The notes beneath the pieces are model-generated. The model worked only from the letters and a program-made list of their open reading frames with translations. It searched no databases and was not told where the DNA came from. The position numbers and the translations under genes are program-made. A stretch of DNA of 64,000 nucleotides from Rhinopithecus roxellana (Eukaryota > Chordata > Mammalia > Primates > Cercopithecidae), in assembly GCF_007565055.1 (NCBI RefSeq), contig NC_044554.1:54097676-54161675 (forward strand), read 5' to 3'. Below are positions 10,680 to 21,010 of the stretch, piece by piece. Numbering within the stretch: position 1 is the stretch's first letter; every line of letters begins with the position of its first letter.

Positions 10680-11650
10680 CCAGGCCTCGCCCTGAACGGT
10701 GCCCGGGCAGAGCAGACGCTCCATCAACGCTGTCCCCGCCTGAGTCCGTGTCCAGGGGATCCGCAGGCACCGTACTCTGTTTCCACGCGCCGGGGCCGCC
10801 CCTCGCCCGGCCTCCCGCAGGCCCACCCCTCGCCAGGCCCAGGCCCATCCCCGGAATGTTCGCTGGAAATCGTGGACGTGACTGGGAGGAGCCTGCCCGC
10901 CCCGGCTCTCTCTCGGCGCCGCGCGCGCACAGGGTCCGCGCCAGCGACCATGGCGGAGCCCACGGTGTGCTCCTTCCTCACCAAGGTGCTGTGCGCCCAC
11001 GGCGGCCGCATGTTCCTGCGGGACCTGCGCAGCCACGTGGAGCTGTCCGAGGCCAGGCTCCGGGACGTGCTGCAGCGCGCCGGGCCCGAGCGTTTCCTGC
11101 TGCAGGAGGTGGAGACCCAGGAGGGCCTCGGAGACGCGGAGGCCGAGGCGGCGGCCGGCGCGGTGGGCGGTGGCGGCACCTCCGCCTGGAGGGTTGTGGC
11201 CGTGTCCTCTGTGCGCCTCTGCGCCCGCTACCAGCGCGGCGAGTGCCAGGCCTGCGACCAGCTGCACTTCTGCCGCCGGCACATGCTGGGCAAGTGCCCC
11301 AACCGGGACTGCTGGTGAGAAGGCGACGGCGGGCGGGGACTGTGGGCGCTGGCCACGGGCCTGGCCGTCCGGCTGGAAGCGGGAGCGACGGGAAGGGGGC
11401 TTCGTCCCGGCCGGGCCGGGGCTGGGGACGCGGGGCTGGACAACCCCCTCCCGCAGGCCCTTCCCGGGGCGGCCTCCCCCGCGCTCCCAGCAGCTGGGCG
11501 GAAAGGCGCGAAGGTCTCCATGGAGACGTCTCTACCGCCCCCGCTAGAAAAGTTGCTGCCCCCGCCCCCCCCCCCCCCCAATCCTGCGCCGACGCGGCCG
11601 GGTTAAATCCGGAGTGGGACTTTAGAGTTCACTTACTCCGGTGATCTTTG
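10680..11650. promoter_or_regulatory. ZC3HAV1L: CpG-island promoter of ZC3HAV1L
   Basis: CpG dinucleotides, rare elsewhere in the window, become dense from about 10680, through exon 1, to about 11650. No TATA box is seen in the 200 bp before the start codon. C- and G-rich blocks such as 'CCGCCCCTCGCCCGGCC' (10797-10813) and a 'GTGGACGTGACTGGG' patch (10873-10887) are candidate Sp1/KLF and CRE-like sites. The transcription start is not fixed by sequence and is probably within about 100 bp of the ATG. Such promoters are usually broadly active. That is family knowledge, not seen here. Confidence 0.8.
10950..11314 (+). CDS. ZC3HAV1L: ZC3HAV1L exon 1 (coding part)
   Basis: Codes for residues 1-121 and the first two bases of Trp122. 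The ATG has an optimal context (A at -3, G at +4: GCGACCATGG). The frame stays open upstream to 10527 but that part has no ZAP-like sequence, and MAEPTVCSFLTKVLCAHGG matches the known N-terminus of the family. Donor is TG|GTGAGA at 11315. It carries the winged-helix region, the acidic Ala/Gly linker, finger 1 and most of finger 2. Very CpG-rich, unlike the later exons. Confidence 0.95.
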
Positions 11651-14600
11651 GCGGGAGGTGGGGGGCAAGGGGCGTCTGAGGATCCCATGAGATACCTGGA
11701 CCCTTTATTCGGAAATCGCCCGTTCCCCCATATCCACACACTTTTGCAGAAGCGGGTCTGCGCCCTCTAGGTTTAACAGCGCTGAGCCAGTCTCACCCCA
11801 GGAAACAGGGCTGGAGGGCTTGGGTGAGGCCCTGTGGTTCCTGACTGCCAGAGCTGGGGTTCGGGGCTGCCTCCTGCCCCCAGGCTGTGCTTCACATCCC
11901 CGAATTTTCCTTGGTTGTCTCTAGCCACACACATCGCCAAAGCAGTGCTGGGGATAGGGGCGCTTTCTTTTTGGTGGGCTGTGGGGGTGGGCAGCTGTTG
12001 CCAGGGGGAAGGCCAGGTGCAGTCGCCTACAGAACAGATGCACATCCTCAGGCGAGGTAGGAGGTGGGCGACCCTTGGCTTCAAAGCATTCCTACTGAAA
12101 ATTCAAATGACCCTGGGAGAGGTGTTGCTTCAACCCAACTTTCTTATTTTCTTATCAGTGCTTTCTTATTTTCCATCAGTGCTTATTAGGCCATGTTTCA
12201 TGAAAATCAGTGCTTATTAGGCCAGTTTCATGAAAATTATTCAACTTCACATGTATTAAATAAATTGAAAGCTGTTCAAGGCAAGGAAGTGGACAGACTG
12301 GTCCTTCTTCACCTGGGCATCTGACCGAGGGCTTTGTTCTTTTAGGTCTACCTGTACCCTTTCCCATGATATCCACACACCTGTCAACATGCAGGTGCTG
12401 AAAAATCATGGACTTTTTGGTCTCAATGAAGCCCAGCTTCGGATCCTGCTTTTGCAGAATGACCCTTGTCTTTTACCAGAGGTGAGTCACCAAGGAGTCA
12501 CCCTCATGTCACATTTGTTACAAGTACTTTCCCCATTTACTTTTCTTTTGGCTTTAGATATTTTAATTGCTTTGAAGCAACATGATTCAGTTTCACATGC
12601 TTTAAAGGTACCCTTTATAATTGCTCTCATGGCAAAATAGTATGTTTGTTTGGGTTTAGCCATATACAAAGTAGTTTTAAAAACAAAATAGTACAAATTC
12701 CAAGAGAAAATTGGAACATCAATTAAGACCACCAATTAAAAGCAAGATTTTCTAGTCTAGCACAGTGATGCTGTCACAGACACCTCCACTTGGCCAGAAG
12801 AGGGATGGAAAGAAGGGAAGATGTTGAGAAAACAGAGGATAGTTCATCATTGTGGCCCGATTTTAACTCTAAGGCATTTCAGAGTCTAGAATGGAAGATA
12901 GCCACAAGACTAGAGGTAGGAGCTGGAGCCTTTGGTGCAGGTGGCAGAGGCCGCTCTCAAGGCAGGAGAATCTGTACCCCGAAGGCAGTCCTAGAGTTGA
13001 TCTCAGGAACAAGGAGGTTTCTTCCTGACATGCGTAACCTGTTTCATTTCTTCGAGCACTGAAGCCAAGTCTGGTACGTCATGGTTTTGAGCCAGATGCA
13101 TTCCAACCAACCATGTTGCCTGAAGTAGATCCAAGCAGTAGCTGAAGCAGGTTATTGGCAGGAAGGGTGAGGAGGGTGGCTGCAGCTATGAGGCTGGGTC
13201 CAGTCCTTCCTCTCTCAGAGAGGAGGTGTGGTGCTGCTGCTATTTGCCTTTTAATTTTATAGTACTTTTTGATTTATAGAAGTTTAGTATTTTTTTTTTT
13301 TTTTTTTTTTTTGAGATGGAGTCTCTCCCTGTCATGCAGACTGGAGTGCAGTGGCGATCTCCACTCACTGCAAGCTCCGCCTCCCGGGTTCACGCCATTC
13401 TCCTGCCTCAGCCTCCCGTGTAGCTGGGACTACAGGCGCCCGCCACCACGCCCGGCTAATTTTTTTGTATTTTTAGTAGAGACAGGGTTTCACCGTGTTA
13501 GCCAGGATGGTCTCGATCTCCTGACCTCGTGATCCGCCTGTCTCGGCCTCCCAAAGTGCTGGGATTACAGGCGTGAGCCACCGCGCCTGGCCAGAAGTTT
13601 AGTATTTTTATTTTGTCAAATCTATGGATTTTTTTTTTGGTGTGCTCTTTTTTGGGGTGTATCCTGGGCCTGGGCCCAGCCTCACCTTGTCATATTAGAC
13701 TAAGTGTTTTGTGAGCAGCTGAGGGGTTGGTTGCACTTAAAACAGGAGCCTCCCCGCTGCCTCCACTGGTTCCCATCACCTGGGACTGGAAGTAGGTGAC
13801 ATATGGCACAAAACGTGACCATGTGGACAGCAGGGACCATGGAAAAACACAGTGCATGAGGCATGAATGGTGCCTCACATCTCTTGTATGAAATGCCTGA
13901 TGATTGCTTTTACCACTCTCTCAATAAAAAAGACAGTAGACAAATAAGGTTCATGCTGGTGCATTAATGGACAAATTTCCAGAAAAATATAGCTCGTCAA
14001 AATGGGTTCAAGAAGAAATGGAAAGCCAAAATAGTCTCATAAAAATTTTTAAAATAAAAGCATTAAACACACATCAAAGCATTAGAGGGCTTGTACAAGA
14101 AAACATCAGACTTACATAGTTTTTTTTTTTTTGGAGACAGGGTCTTTCTCTGTCACACAGGCCAGAAGTACCTCGACTCACTGTTGCCTCTGCCTCCTGA
14201 GTTCAAGTGATCCTCCTACCTCAGCCTCCTGAATAGTTGGGACTATAGGCATGTGCCACCATGCCCAGCTAATTTTTGTACTTTTTGGTGGAGACAGCAT
14301 TTCACCGTGTTGGCCAGGCTGGTCTTAAATGCCTGATGTCAAGTGATCCCCTCAGCCTCCCAAAGTACTGGGATTACAGGTGTGAGCCACTGTGCCTGGC
14401 CAGGCTTATGTAGTTTTACAGTTGAATTCTATCAAATTTTTGTCTGTATTGAAGTATAGTTGACAAAAATTTTATATTTACAGTGTATAATGTGATGTTT
14501 TAATATATTTACATTGTGAATTGATTGCAATGATTAAGCTCATTAGCATACCATTATTTCACATGGCTATTATTTTTTGGGTGTGGTAAGGACAGCAATT

Positions 14601-17600
14601 TTCAGGTATACAGTATGTTATTTTTTTTTTAATTTCTTTTCTTTTTTTTTTTTGAGATGGAGTCTCACTTTGTCATCCAGGCTGGAGTGCAGTGGCGCGA
14701 TCTCGACTCACTGCAAGCTCCGCCTCCCAGGTTCACGCTGTTCTCCTGCCTCAACCTCCTGAGTAGCGGGACTACAGGTGCCCGTCACCATGCCCAGCTA
14801 ATTTTTTGTATTTTTTTTAGTAGAGATGAGGTTTCACCATGTTAGCCAGGATGGTCTCGATGTCCTGACCTCGTGATCTGCCTGCCTCGGCCTCCCAGAG
14901 TGCTGGGATTACAGGTGTGAGCCACTGTGCCTGGTCATTACGTTATTATTAACTACAGTCACCGTGCTGTACAGTAGATTTCTGGAAATTCATCCTGTCT
15001 AATTGAAACTTTGCTCCCTTTGACTTACATATCCCTATTCTCCTTAATTCTAACAAATCTATAAGGAACAGGCTGTTCCAATATTTGAAGTAGGTCTAGG
15101 ATCTATTTTTCATGATCTCCAATTCTTGAACCACTATCATACTAATTAGTTTATCTTTCATTTTTAAAGTTTATTTATTTACTCTTTTTGAGACATGGTC
15201 TCGCTGTGTTGTCCCAGCTGGAGTGCAGAGACAGGGTTTTGCCATGTTGCCCAGGCTGGTCATAGCTCACTGCAACCTCGACCCCCTGGACTCAAGCAAT
15301 CCTCACATTTCAGCCTCTCTAGTAGCTGGGACTACAGATGTTCATCACCACACCCGGCTACTTTTTTTTTGTTTTGTTTTTTGAGACTGACTCCTGCTTT
15401 GTCATCTAGGCTGGAGTGCGTGGTGTGATCTTGGTTCACTGCAATCTCCAACTCCCTGGTTCAAGCGATTCTCCTGCCACAGCCCCCTGAGTAGCTGGGA
15501 TTGCAGGCACTCGCCACCAAACCCAGCTAATTTTTTGTGTTTTGAGTAGAGATGGGGTTTGTCGTTTTGGCCAGGCTGGTCTTGAACTCCTGACCTCAAA
15601 TGATCCGCCCACCTCGGCCTCCCAAAGTGCTGGGATAACAGTTGTGAGCCACAGTGCCCAGCCTCCAGATACTTGTTTTGTTTTGTTTTGTTTTTGTTTG
15701 TTTTGTAGATAGAGTCTCACTCTGTCACCCATACTGGAGTGCAGTGGCGTGATCTTAGCTCACTGCAACCTCCGCCTCCCAGGTTCAAGCAATTCTCGTG
15801 CCTCAGCCTCCTGAGTAGCTGGGACTACAAACATGTGCCACCATGCCTAGCTAATGTGTTGTGTTTTTAGTAGAGACAGGGTTTCGCCATGTTGCCCAGA
15901 CTGGTCTGAAACTCCTGAGCTCAGGCAATCTGCCTGCCTCGGCCTTCCAAAGTGTTAGGATTATAGGTGTGAGCCGGTGTGCCCCGCCTACTTTTTAATT
16001 TTTTTTGTAGAGACAGGGGTCTTGCTGCGTTGCTTAGGCTGGTCTCGAACTCCTTGGCTGAAGCGGTTTGCCATCCTTGGTCTCCCAAACTGCTAGGAGT
16101 ACAGCCATGAGCCACTGTGCCTGGCTGATTTTGTTTGCTTTTTTAATCAATTCATGTTTCCTTTTCCAGATAAGCTTTAGAATCACTTAAATTCCTTTTT
16201 TTTTTTTTTTTTTTTTTTTTTGAGACGGAGTCTCGCTCCGTCGCCGGGGCTGGAGTGCAGTGGCCGGATCTCAGCTCACTGCAAGCTCCGCCTCCCGGGT
16301 TTACGCCATTCTCCTGCCTCAGCCTCCCGTAGCTGGGACTACAGGCGCCTGCCACCTCGCCCGGCTAGTTTTTTGTATTTTTTAGTAGAGACGAGGTTTC
16401 ACAGTGTTAGCCAGGATGGTCTCGATCTCCTGACCTCGTGATCCGCCCGTCTCGGCCTCCCAAAGTGCTGGGATTACAGGCTTGAGCCACCGCGCCCGGC
16501 TAGAATCACTTAAATTCCTAAAACTATTTTAAAGGAATTCTTTCAGAAGGGTAGGAGTTCCATTAAAGTTATGGATTTATTTTAGAAAATTGGCATCACA
16601 ATTATAAATAGGATGCTATTTTGTTTTAAACCAGGCCATCTGTGTCTTGTAGGATTTCCCCTATTTTAGATTTGACTGATTACATTCCTGTAGTACTATT
16701 TAACATGTTCCTGTATCGGTCAAATTTTGGTCAGATTTAGGATTTATTTTACTTTATTTAATTAATTTATTTATTTTTGAAATGGAGTCTCGCTCTGTTG
16801 CCCAGGCTGGAGTGCAGTGGCACAGTCTTGGCTCAGTGCAACCTCCACCTCCCCAGTTCATGTGATTCTCCTGCCTCAGCCTCCTCAGTAGCTGGAATTA
16901 CAGGTGTGTGCCACCATGCCCGGCTAATTTTTGTATTTTTAGTAGAGTTGGGGTTTCACCGTGTTGGCCAGGCTGGTCTTGAATTCCTGACCTCAGGTGA
17001 TCCTTCTGCCTTGGCCTCCCAAAGTGCTGGGATTACAGGCGTCATCCGCCACGCCCGACCAGGGTTTATTTTATAGCAGGAATTTTTTTACATGTGGAAC
17101 ATTGTTAGGATGACTCACCATCCCATTTGCCTGGGACTGAGGGGTTTCTGGGGATGTCGGATGTTCATAGTAAAACCTGAACAGTTCTATTTCCTGTTGC
17201 ATCACATCGGGAGGCATATAATGTCATCCTTGTGTGAGAGGCTAAGACTGATGTGTGGTTTCAGGGTCAACAGCCCGATCCCATCATTATAAAATTCCCC
17301 ATCAGTGTGGTCTTGGTGTGTCTGGGATAGACCCAGTTTGTTTGAGTTGTCCTAGGATGATTATTAATAGTGCTCCCTTGCACCCTAAAAATGCCGTTGT
17401 CTGGATCATAAATTATATCTTTGTGCCACCCGTTGAAATTGGTTTCCCTGGAAGCAGAGCCTGAGATAGAGACCGAGGTGCATGTGATTTTTTTTGAGGG
17501 TGGGCTTTTCAGGAAAACCCAGTATGGGAGAGAGGGAAGCAGGGTCTAAGGAAGGAAAAGCTACAATCACATTAGGTCTGGCCTTGACTTGATTCATGGG

Positions 17601-20535
17601 GAGCTGTGGAACAAAGATCACACTGAGTCTAGTTTTGAGGCACTTCAGCATTTTTTTAGCTTTGTCTAAGTCATTCATTGGCTACAGGCCTTGGGGGCAG
17701 AGGGCAGGTCAGCTGAGAGTGTAAAGTAAGAGAGGGGCAACTGTGAGTCACCAGCAGCCAGTACCCACAGCAGCTGGAGTATGGTTAGCACCACTATGCT
17801 ATCATCAGGCTTTCACCCCAAGACTTTAACAGCCACTGGTGATCAGAAGGAGTCATTTAGTCTTAGTTTAGCTACAGAAGCTATAGTTTATTGGCTTGAA
17901 AGATGGCGTGAAAACTAATATTGGCCGAGTGTGGTGGCTCACACCTGTAATCCCAGCACTGTGGGAGGCCGAGGCGGGCAGATCGCCTGAGGTGAGGAGA
18001 TGGAGACCATCCTGGCCAACATGGTGAAACCCTGTCTCTACTAAAAATACAAAAATACCTGGCTGTGGTGGTGAACGCCTGTGGTCTCAGCTACTCAGGA
18101 GGCTGAGGCAGGAGAATCGCTTGAACCCAGGAGATGGAGGTTGCAGTGAGCCAAGATGGTGCCACTGCACTCCAGCCTGGGTGACAGAGCGAGACTCCAT
18201 CTCCCAAAATAAATAAATAAATAAATGAAAACTGGTATTTCAGGTGTTGCCTCATTTCTGTACCAGGTCTGTTTGCTCTACAACAAAGGGGAAGCCCTCT
18301 ATGGCTACTGCAACCTGAAGGATAAATGCAACAAGTTTCACGTGTGCAAATCCTTTGTCAAGGGAGAGTGCAAACTCCAGACCTGCAAACGGTCCCATCA
18401 GCTTATCCATGCTGCATCCTTGAAGCTGCTGCAGGACCAAGGACTGAATATTCCAAGTGTTGTTAATTTTCAGATAATCTCCACCTACAAGCATATGAAG
18501 CTGCACAAGATGCTTGAAAATACAGGTAGGAAAATTCAAGGAGGACAGAAGTATCAGAGATATAGTTTTGGGCTGCTTCACTGTAAAGAAGTAAGAACAG
18601 TGACATGAAAGTGAGTCCGGGGGCAAAGCAGTTCCTATGTTAATTTCAGCTTTGTTCTTGGGAAAATTTAGAACAGGCAACATTTTATTGTATAGAATGG
18701 TGATCCTAACCAAAGGAGGGAAGGGATGGAGCTTATCTTTAGCACTGTCACTGCCAGCTACTAGAATGTACCCAAGTGATTGAACAGTAGCTTGTTGGTA
18801 AATTGGATGTCAGGTTTTTTATTGAGAGGGAGTCTTGGTCTGTCACCCAGACTGGAGTGCAGTGGCACGATTGTGGCTCACTGCAACCTCTGCCTCCCGG
18901 GTTCAAGCGATTCTCCTGCCTCAGCCTCCCGAGTAGCTGGGACTACAGGCATGTGCCACCATGCCCAGCTAATTTTTGTGTTTTTAGTAGAGACAGGGTT
19001 TCACCATGTTGGCCAGGATGGTTTCAATCTCTTGACCTCATGATCCACCTGCCTCGGCCTCCCAAAGTGCTGGGATTATAGGCGTGAGCCACGCGCCCGG
19101 CCCAGTAGAACAGTTTTAATGGCGTGGTTAGGAAAAAGAGGAAGGAGATGGGCCAGTGACTGGAAAAGTAAGATTAATGTGGGGCCGGGTGCGGTGGCTG
19201 AAGCCTGTAATCCCAGCACTTTGGGAGGCCGAGATGGGCGGATCACGAGGTCAGGAGATCGAGACCATCCTGGCTAACCCGGTGAAACCCCGTCTCTACT
19301 AAAAATACAAAAAAAACTAGCCGGGCGAGATGGCGGGCGCCTGTAGTCCCAGCTACTCGGGAGGCTGAGGCAGGAGAATGGCGTGAACCTGGGAGGCGGA
19401 GGTTGCAGTGAGCTGAGAACCGGCCACTGCACTCCAGCCCGGACGACAGAGCGAGACTCCGTCTCCAAAAAAAAAAAAAAAAAAAAAAAAGATTAATGTA
19501 GGGATGGCTTTCTTTTCATAAATAGAATTTTGGCTTTGTTAATTTTTAAGTAATTTTAATGACATTATAGAACAATTTGGAAAATAGCAACTGGAAATGC
19601 AAATTGTATATGATTTTGCTCACTCTAATCTACTATACTTGTTACAATTTTATTATAGGCCCTTTAGTTCTGTTATATACAAACACGAATCCAGTTGTGC
19701 TCAAAGTACATGTTAATTTAATATCTTAAATTTCTACTCTATACAACATATTTTCTCATCTTGCTAGGAATATTGCATATTCCCATTATAAATATATTCC
19801 CATAGTCTTTCAGTAATTTTTGTTGTTTTTAGAGACAGGATCTTGCTCTGTTGCCTAGGCTGGAGTACAGTGGCGCAATCATGACTCACTGCAGCCTGGA
19901 ACTCCTGGGCTCAAGTGATCTTTCTGCTCAGCCTCCCTAGTAGCTGGAACTATAGGCACATGCCACCATGTCCAGCTGTTTTGTTTTAAAGTTTTCTTTT
20001 GTAGGTACAAGGTTTTGCTGTTGACCAGGCTGGTTTTGAACTCCTGGGCTCAAGCAGTCCTCCAGCCCTGGCCTCCCAAAGTGTTGGGATTACAGGCGTG
20101 AGCCACTGCACCTGGCCTTTAGTAGTTTTTTAAAGTCTACAAAGTGTGGTTTGGTGTTATTTTAATTATAATGCATTCGGTTACTTATTCCGTTACATTT
20201 GCTGGTACCGGAAAATCAGTGGGTGGTAGTCTTAGGAGAATTGCTGTTGGGAAAAGTAAATCACCGAAGGTGGAGTTGCTAAACTTTCACCATGCTAAGC
20301 TTTTCATGTGTTGGGATGTTAGTGTCAGACGTAGTGAATGCGGGCAGGGAGGGCTCTGCATATACCAGTGTCGGGGCTGTTTAGGGAACCGTGAGTGGTG
20401 GCAGGTTGGCAGGTACCTTCTACCCTATGCTGTGTCTAGGGCTTGTCACTGTCTTCATCTGGTTTTGCTTGGTGAGTCTCTCCTGTGACACAATGACTTG
20501 CTGCTTGCTCTCTCTCTCTCTCTCTCTCTATTTTT

Positions 20536-20577
<42 letters not shown>

Positions 20578-21010
20578 ATTTTTTAAAATCCAGAAGACAT
20601 GAACTCTCCAAATCCAGGTTTTGGGAGTCTTGTCTGATGTCTGGTTAGCTGGGCCGTTGCTCCCAACATAAAATGAAACTTGGGGTATCGTAGGAAAACT
20701 TATCCCTTTCCTCTTTGTAGAGAATTCATCGCCTTCTACTGAGCATTCACAAGGCCTTCAGAAGCAAGGAGTGCACGCAGCTGGAGCCGCAGAAGCTGGT
20801 CCTCTGGCTTCTGTCCCCGCTCAGTCGGCTAAGAAGCCCTGCCCAGGTAAACCTTAAAGGGGGTCAGTGAACTAAGAAGAAGCTTGTCCAGCTTGGAAGA
20901 TCTGAAAACAAGCCTTCTGTTTAGCTTTAATTTGTAACCATTCATTCATTTAATGATAGATTTGTAATGGTCATAATAACATCTACCTCACAGTGTGTTG
21001 TGAGAAGTAA
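10950..21010 (+). CDS. ZC3HAV1L: ZC3HAV1L, CCCH-type zinc finger antiviral protein-like (spliced, 5 exons)
   Basis: Joining 10950-11314, 12346-12481, 18267-18525, 20721-20846 and 20994-21010 gives 300 codons plus TAA, the length of the human protein as I recall it. Residues 1-52 form a winged-helix-like region like that of ZAP (ZC3HAV1). Residues 54-80 are an acidic/Ala/Gly linker. Four CCCH fingers follow: C91-C99-C102-H106, C108-C116-C125-H129, C169-C182-C188-H192 and C194-C202-C207-H211. The tail from about 254 is low-complexity. ZAP's N-terminal domain binds CpG-rich viral RNA and recruits decay factors. This paralogue has the same RNA-binding layout but no central WWE or C-terminal PARP domain, so any role would be as an RNA-binding adaptor or modulator. 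Its own function is poorly known. No frameshift or premature stop is seen. It is probably an intact gene. Confidence 0.95.
11315..12345 (+). other. ZC3HAV1L: ZC3HAV1L intron 1
   Basis: 1,031 bp, GT-AG, splits a codon after its second base. The first 330 bp are still CpG island and include a run of 15 C (11565-11579). A roughly 30-bp tandem duplication lies at 12175-12235. No Alu is present. Confidence 0.9.
12346..12481 (+). CDS. ZC3HAV1L: ZC3HAV1L exon 2
   Basis: Completes Trp122 and encodes residues 123-167, from STCTLSHD to DPCLLPE. It supplies C125 and H129 of finger 2 and the helical stretch between fingers 2 and 3 (VLKNHGLFGLNEAQLRILLL). Acceptor TTTTAG|G, donor GAG|GTGAGT, both strong. 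Confidence 0.94.
12482..13290 (+). other. ZC3HAV1L: ZC3HAV1L intron 2, first non-Alu part
   Basis: Intron 2 spans 12482-18266 (5,785 bp). This first part has no Alu and no feature that I can name. A 90-codon open frame at 12790-13062 lacks any family signal. Confidence 0.5.
13291..13592 (-). repeat. AluY, full length
   Basis: Complete copy ending CCGCGCCTGGCC with AGAAGTTTAGTATTTTT duplicated on both sides (13278 and 13593). Confidence 0.93.
13593..14119. other. Intron 2, unassigned
   Basis: No repeat or gene that I can name. Confidence 0.4.
14120..14401 (-). repeat. AluS/J, full length
   Basis: Ends CTGTGCCTGGCC. Imperfect duplication ACTTACATAGTTTT / GCTTATGTAGTTTT. Confidence 0.88.
14642..14936 (-). 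repeat. AluS/Y, full length
   Basis: Complete antisense Alu ending CTGTGCCTGGTC. Confidence 0.9.
15362..15663 (-). repeat. AluS inserted in an older Alu
   Basis: Full antisense Alu, tail (T)n-(GTTTT)n, end CAGTGCCCAGCC. Confidence 0.88.
15674..15988 (-). repeat. Second AluS inserted in the same site
   Basis: Tail of (TTTTG)n repeats, full body, end GTGTGCCCCGCC at the junction with the outer Alu. Confidence 0.88.
16196..16500 (-). repeat. AluY, full length, young
   Basis: Perfect 18-bp duplication TAGAATCACTTAAATTCC on both sides (about 16178 and 16501). Old World monkey type end. Confidence 0.95.
16770..17060 (-). repeat. AluS, full length
   Basis: Flanks AGGATTTATTTTAC and AGGGTTTATTTTAT are a diverged duplication. 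Confidence 0.9.
17061..17922. other. Intron 2, old DNA-transposon and LTR-like traces
   Basis: Around 17115-17150 'ATCCCATTTGCCTGGGACTG' resembles an old hAT end, and 17430-17540 'GGAAGCAGAGCCTGAGATAG' recalls an LTR-type repeat. Neither can be named firmly. Confidence 0.35.
17923..18225 (+). repeat. AluS ending about 40 bp before exon 3
   Basis: Starts GGCCGAGTGTGGTGG and ends in (AAAT)n. The flanks GAAAACTAATATT and GAAAACTGGTATT are the target duplication, the right copy at 18226-18239. Exon 3 starts at 18267, so everything beyond about -41 of that acceptor is Alu. Confidence 0.93.
18267..18525 (+). CDS. ZC3HAV1L: ZC3HAV1L exon 3
   Basis: Encodes residues 168-253 (VCLLYNKGEALYGYCNLKDK to LHKMLENT) and the first base of codon 254. 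It holds fingers 3 (C169, C182, C188, H192) and 4 (C194, C202, C207, H211) and the following helices. Acceptor CTGTACCAG|GTC is preceded by a modest pyrimidine tract 'TTGCCTCATTTCTGTACCAG'. A nearer-Alu alternative AG lies at 18242-18243. Donor ACAG|GTAGGA. Reading on past the donor stays open to 18608, which is intron. Confidence 0.95.
18526..18814 (+). other. ZC3HAV1L: ZC3HAV1L intron 3, first part
   Basis: Intron 3 spans 18526-20720 (2,195 bp, GT-AG). This part has no named repeat. Confidence 0.6.
18815..19102 (-). repeat. AluS
   Basis: Antisense Alu with degraded tail, end CACGCGCCCGGCC. Confidence 0.9.
19183..19490 (+). repeat. AluY, full length
   Basis: 24-A tail. AAGATTAATGT duplicated on both sides (19170 and 19489). 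Confidence 0.94.
19491..19824. other. Intron 3, AT-rich unassigned
   Basis: No feature that I can name. Confidence 0.4.
19825..20117 (-). repeat. AluJ
   Basis: Diverged antisense Alu ending CTGCACCTGGCC. Confidence 0.87.
20508..20574. repeat. (TC)n followed by (AC)n microsatellite
   Basis: (CT)n at about 20508-20529, then (AC)n at 20539-20575, in intron 3, about 150 bp before exon 4. Confidence 0.95.
20721..20846 (+). CDS. ZC3HAV1L: ZC3HAV1L exon 4
   Basis: Encodes residues 254-295 (E)NSSPSTEHSQGLQKQG to SAKKPCP and one base of codon 296. The segment is low-complexity, rich in Ala, Ser, Gly and Pro, and probably disordered. Acceptor CCTCTTTGTAG|AG, donor CCCAG|GTAAAC. It agrees in length and content with the human tail. 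Confidence 0.92.
20994..21010 (+). CDS. ZC3HAV1L: ZC3HAV1L exon 5, coding part (17 nt)
   Basis: After a 147-bp intron, CTACCTCACAG|TG restores the frame and gives Val-Cys-Cys-Glu-Lys then TAA (21008-21010), completing 300 residues. My recollection of the human end is Val-Ser-Cys-Glu-Lys, so one serine-to-cysteine change would be present. The pyrimidine tract is short and weak. Support is the exact phase and near-identity of the five-residue tail. Confidence 0.8.

Larger units (their letters stand above)
15184..16125 (-). repeat. Old Alu split by two younger Alus (outer element)
   Basis: The outer AluJ has its left piece at 15184-15361, ending CCCGGCTA, and its right piece at 15989-16125, resuming with TACTTTTTAATTTT. 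The word TACTTTTT is duplicated at the break. Two Alus fill the gap. Confidence 0.8.

Noticed and set aside
10527..10949. N-terminal extension of the exon 1 reading frame
   Set aside because: Open upstream, but not ZAP-like. The Kozak-optimal ATG at 10950 matches the family N-terminus, and the upstream part overlaps transposon-derived sequence and the promoter.
10674..11581. Long antisense and off-frame open frames over exon 1 (up to about 300 codons)
   Set aside because: Expected from very high GC with few stops. They are shadows of exon 1 and the CpG island, rich in Ala, Gly, Pro and Arg without domains.
18225..18608. 127-codon frame running from before exon 3 to beyond its donor
   Set aside because: The real exon is 18267-18525, bounded by acceptor and donor, and the flanking codons are Alu and intron.
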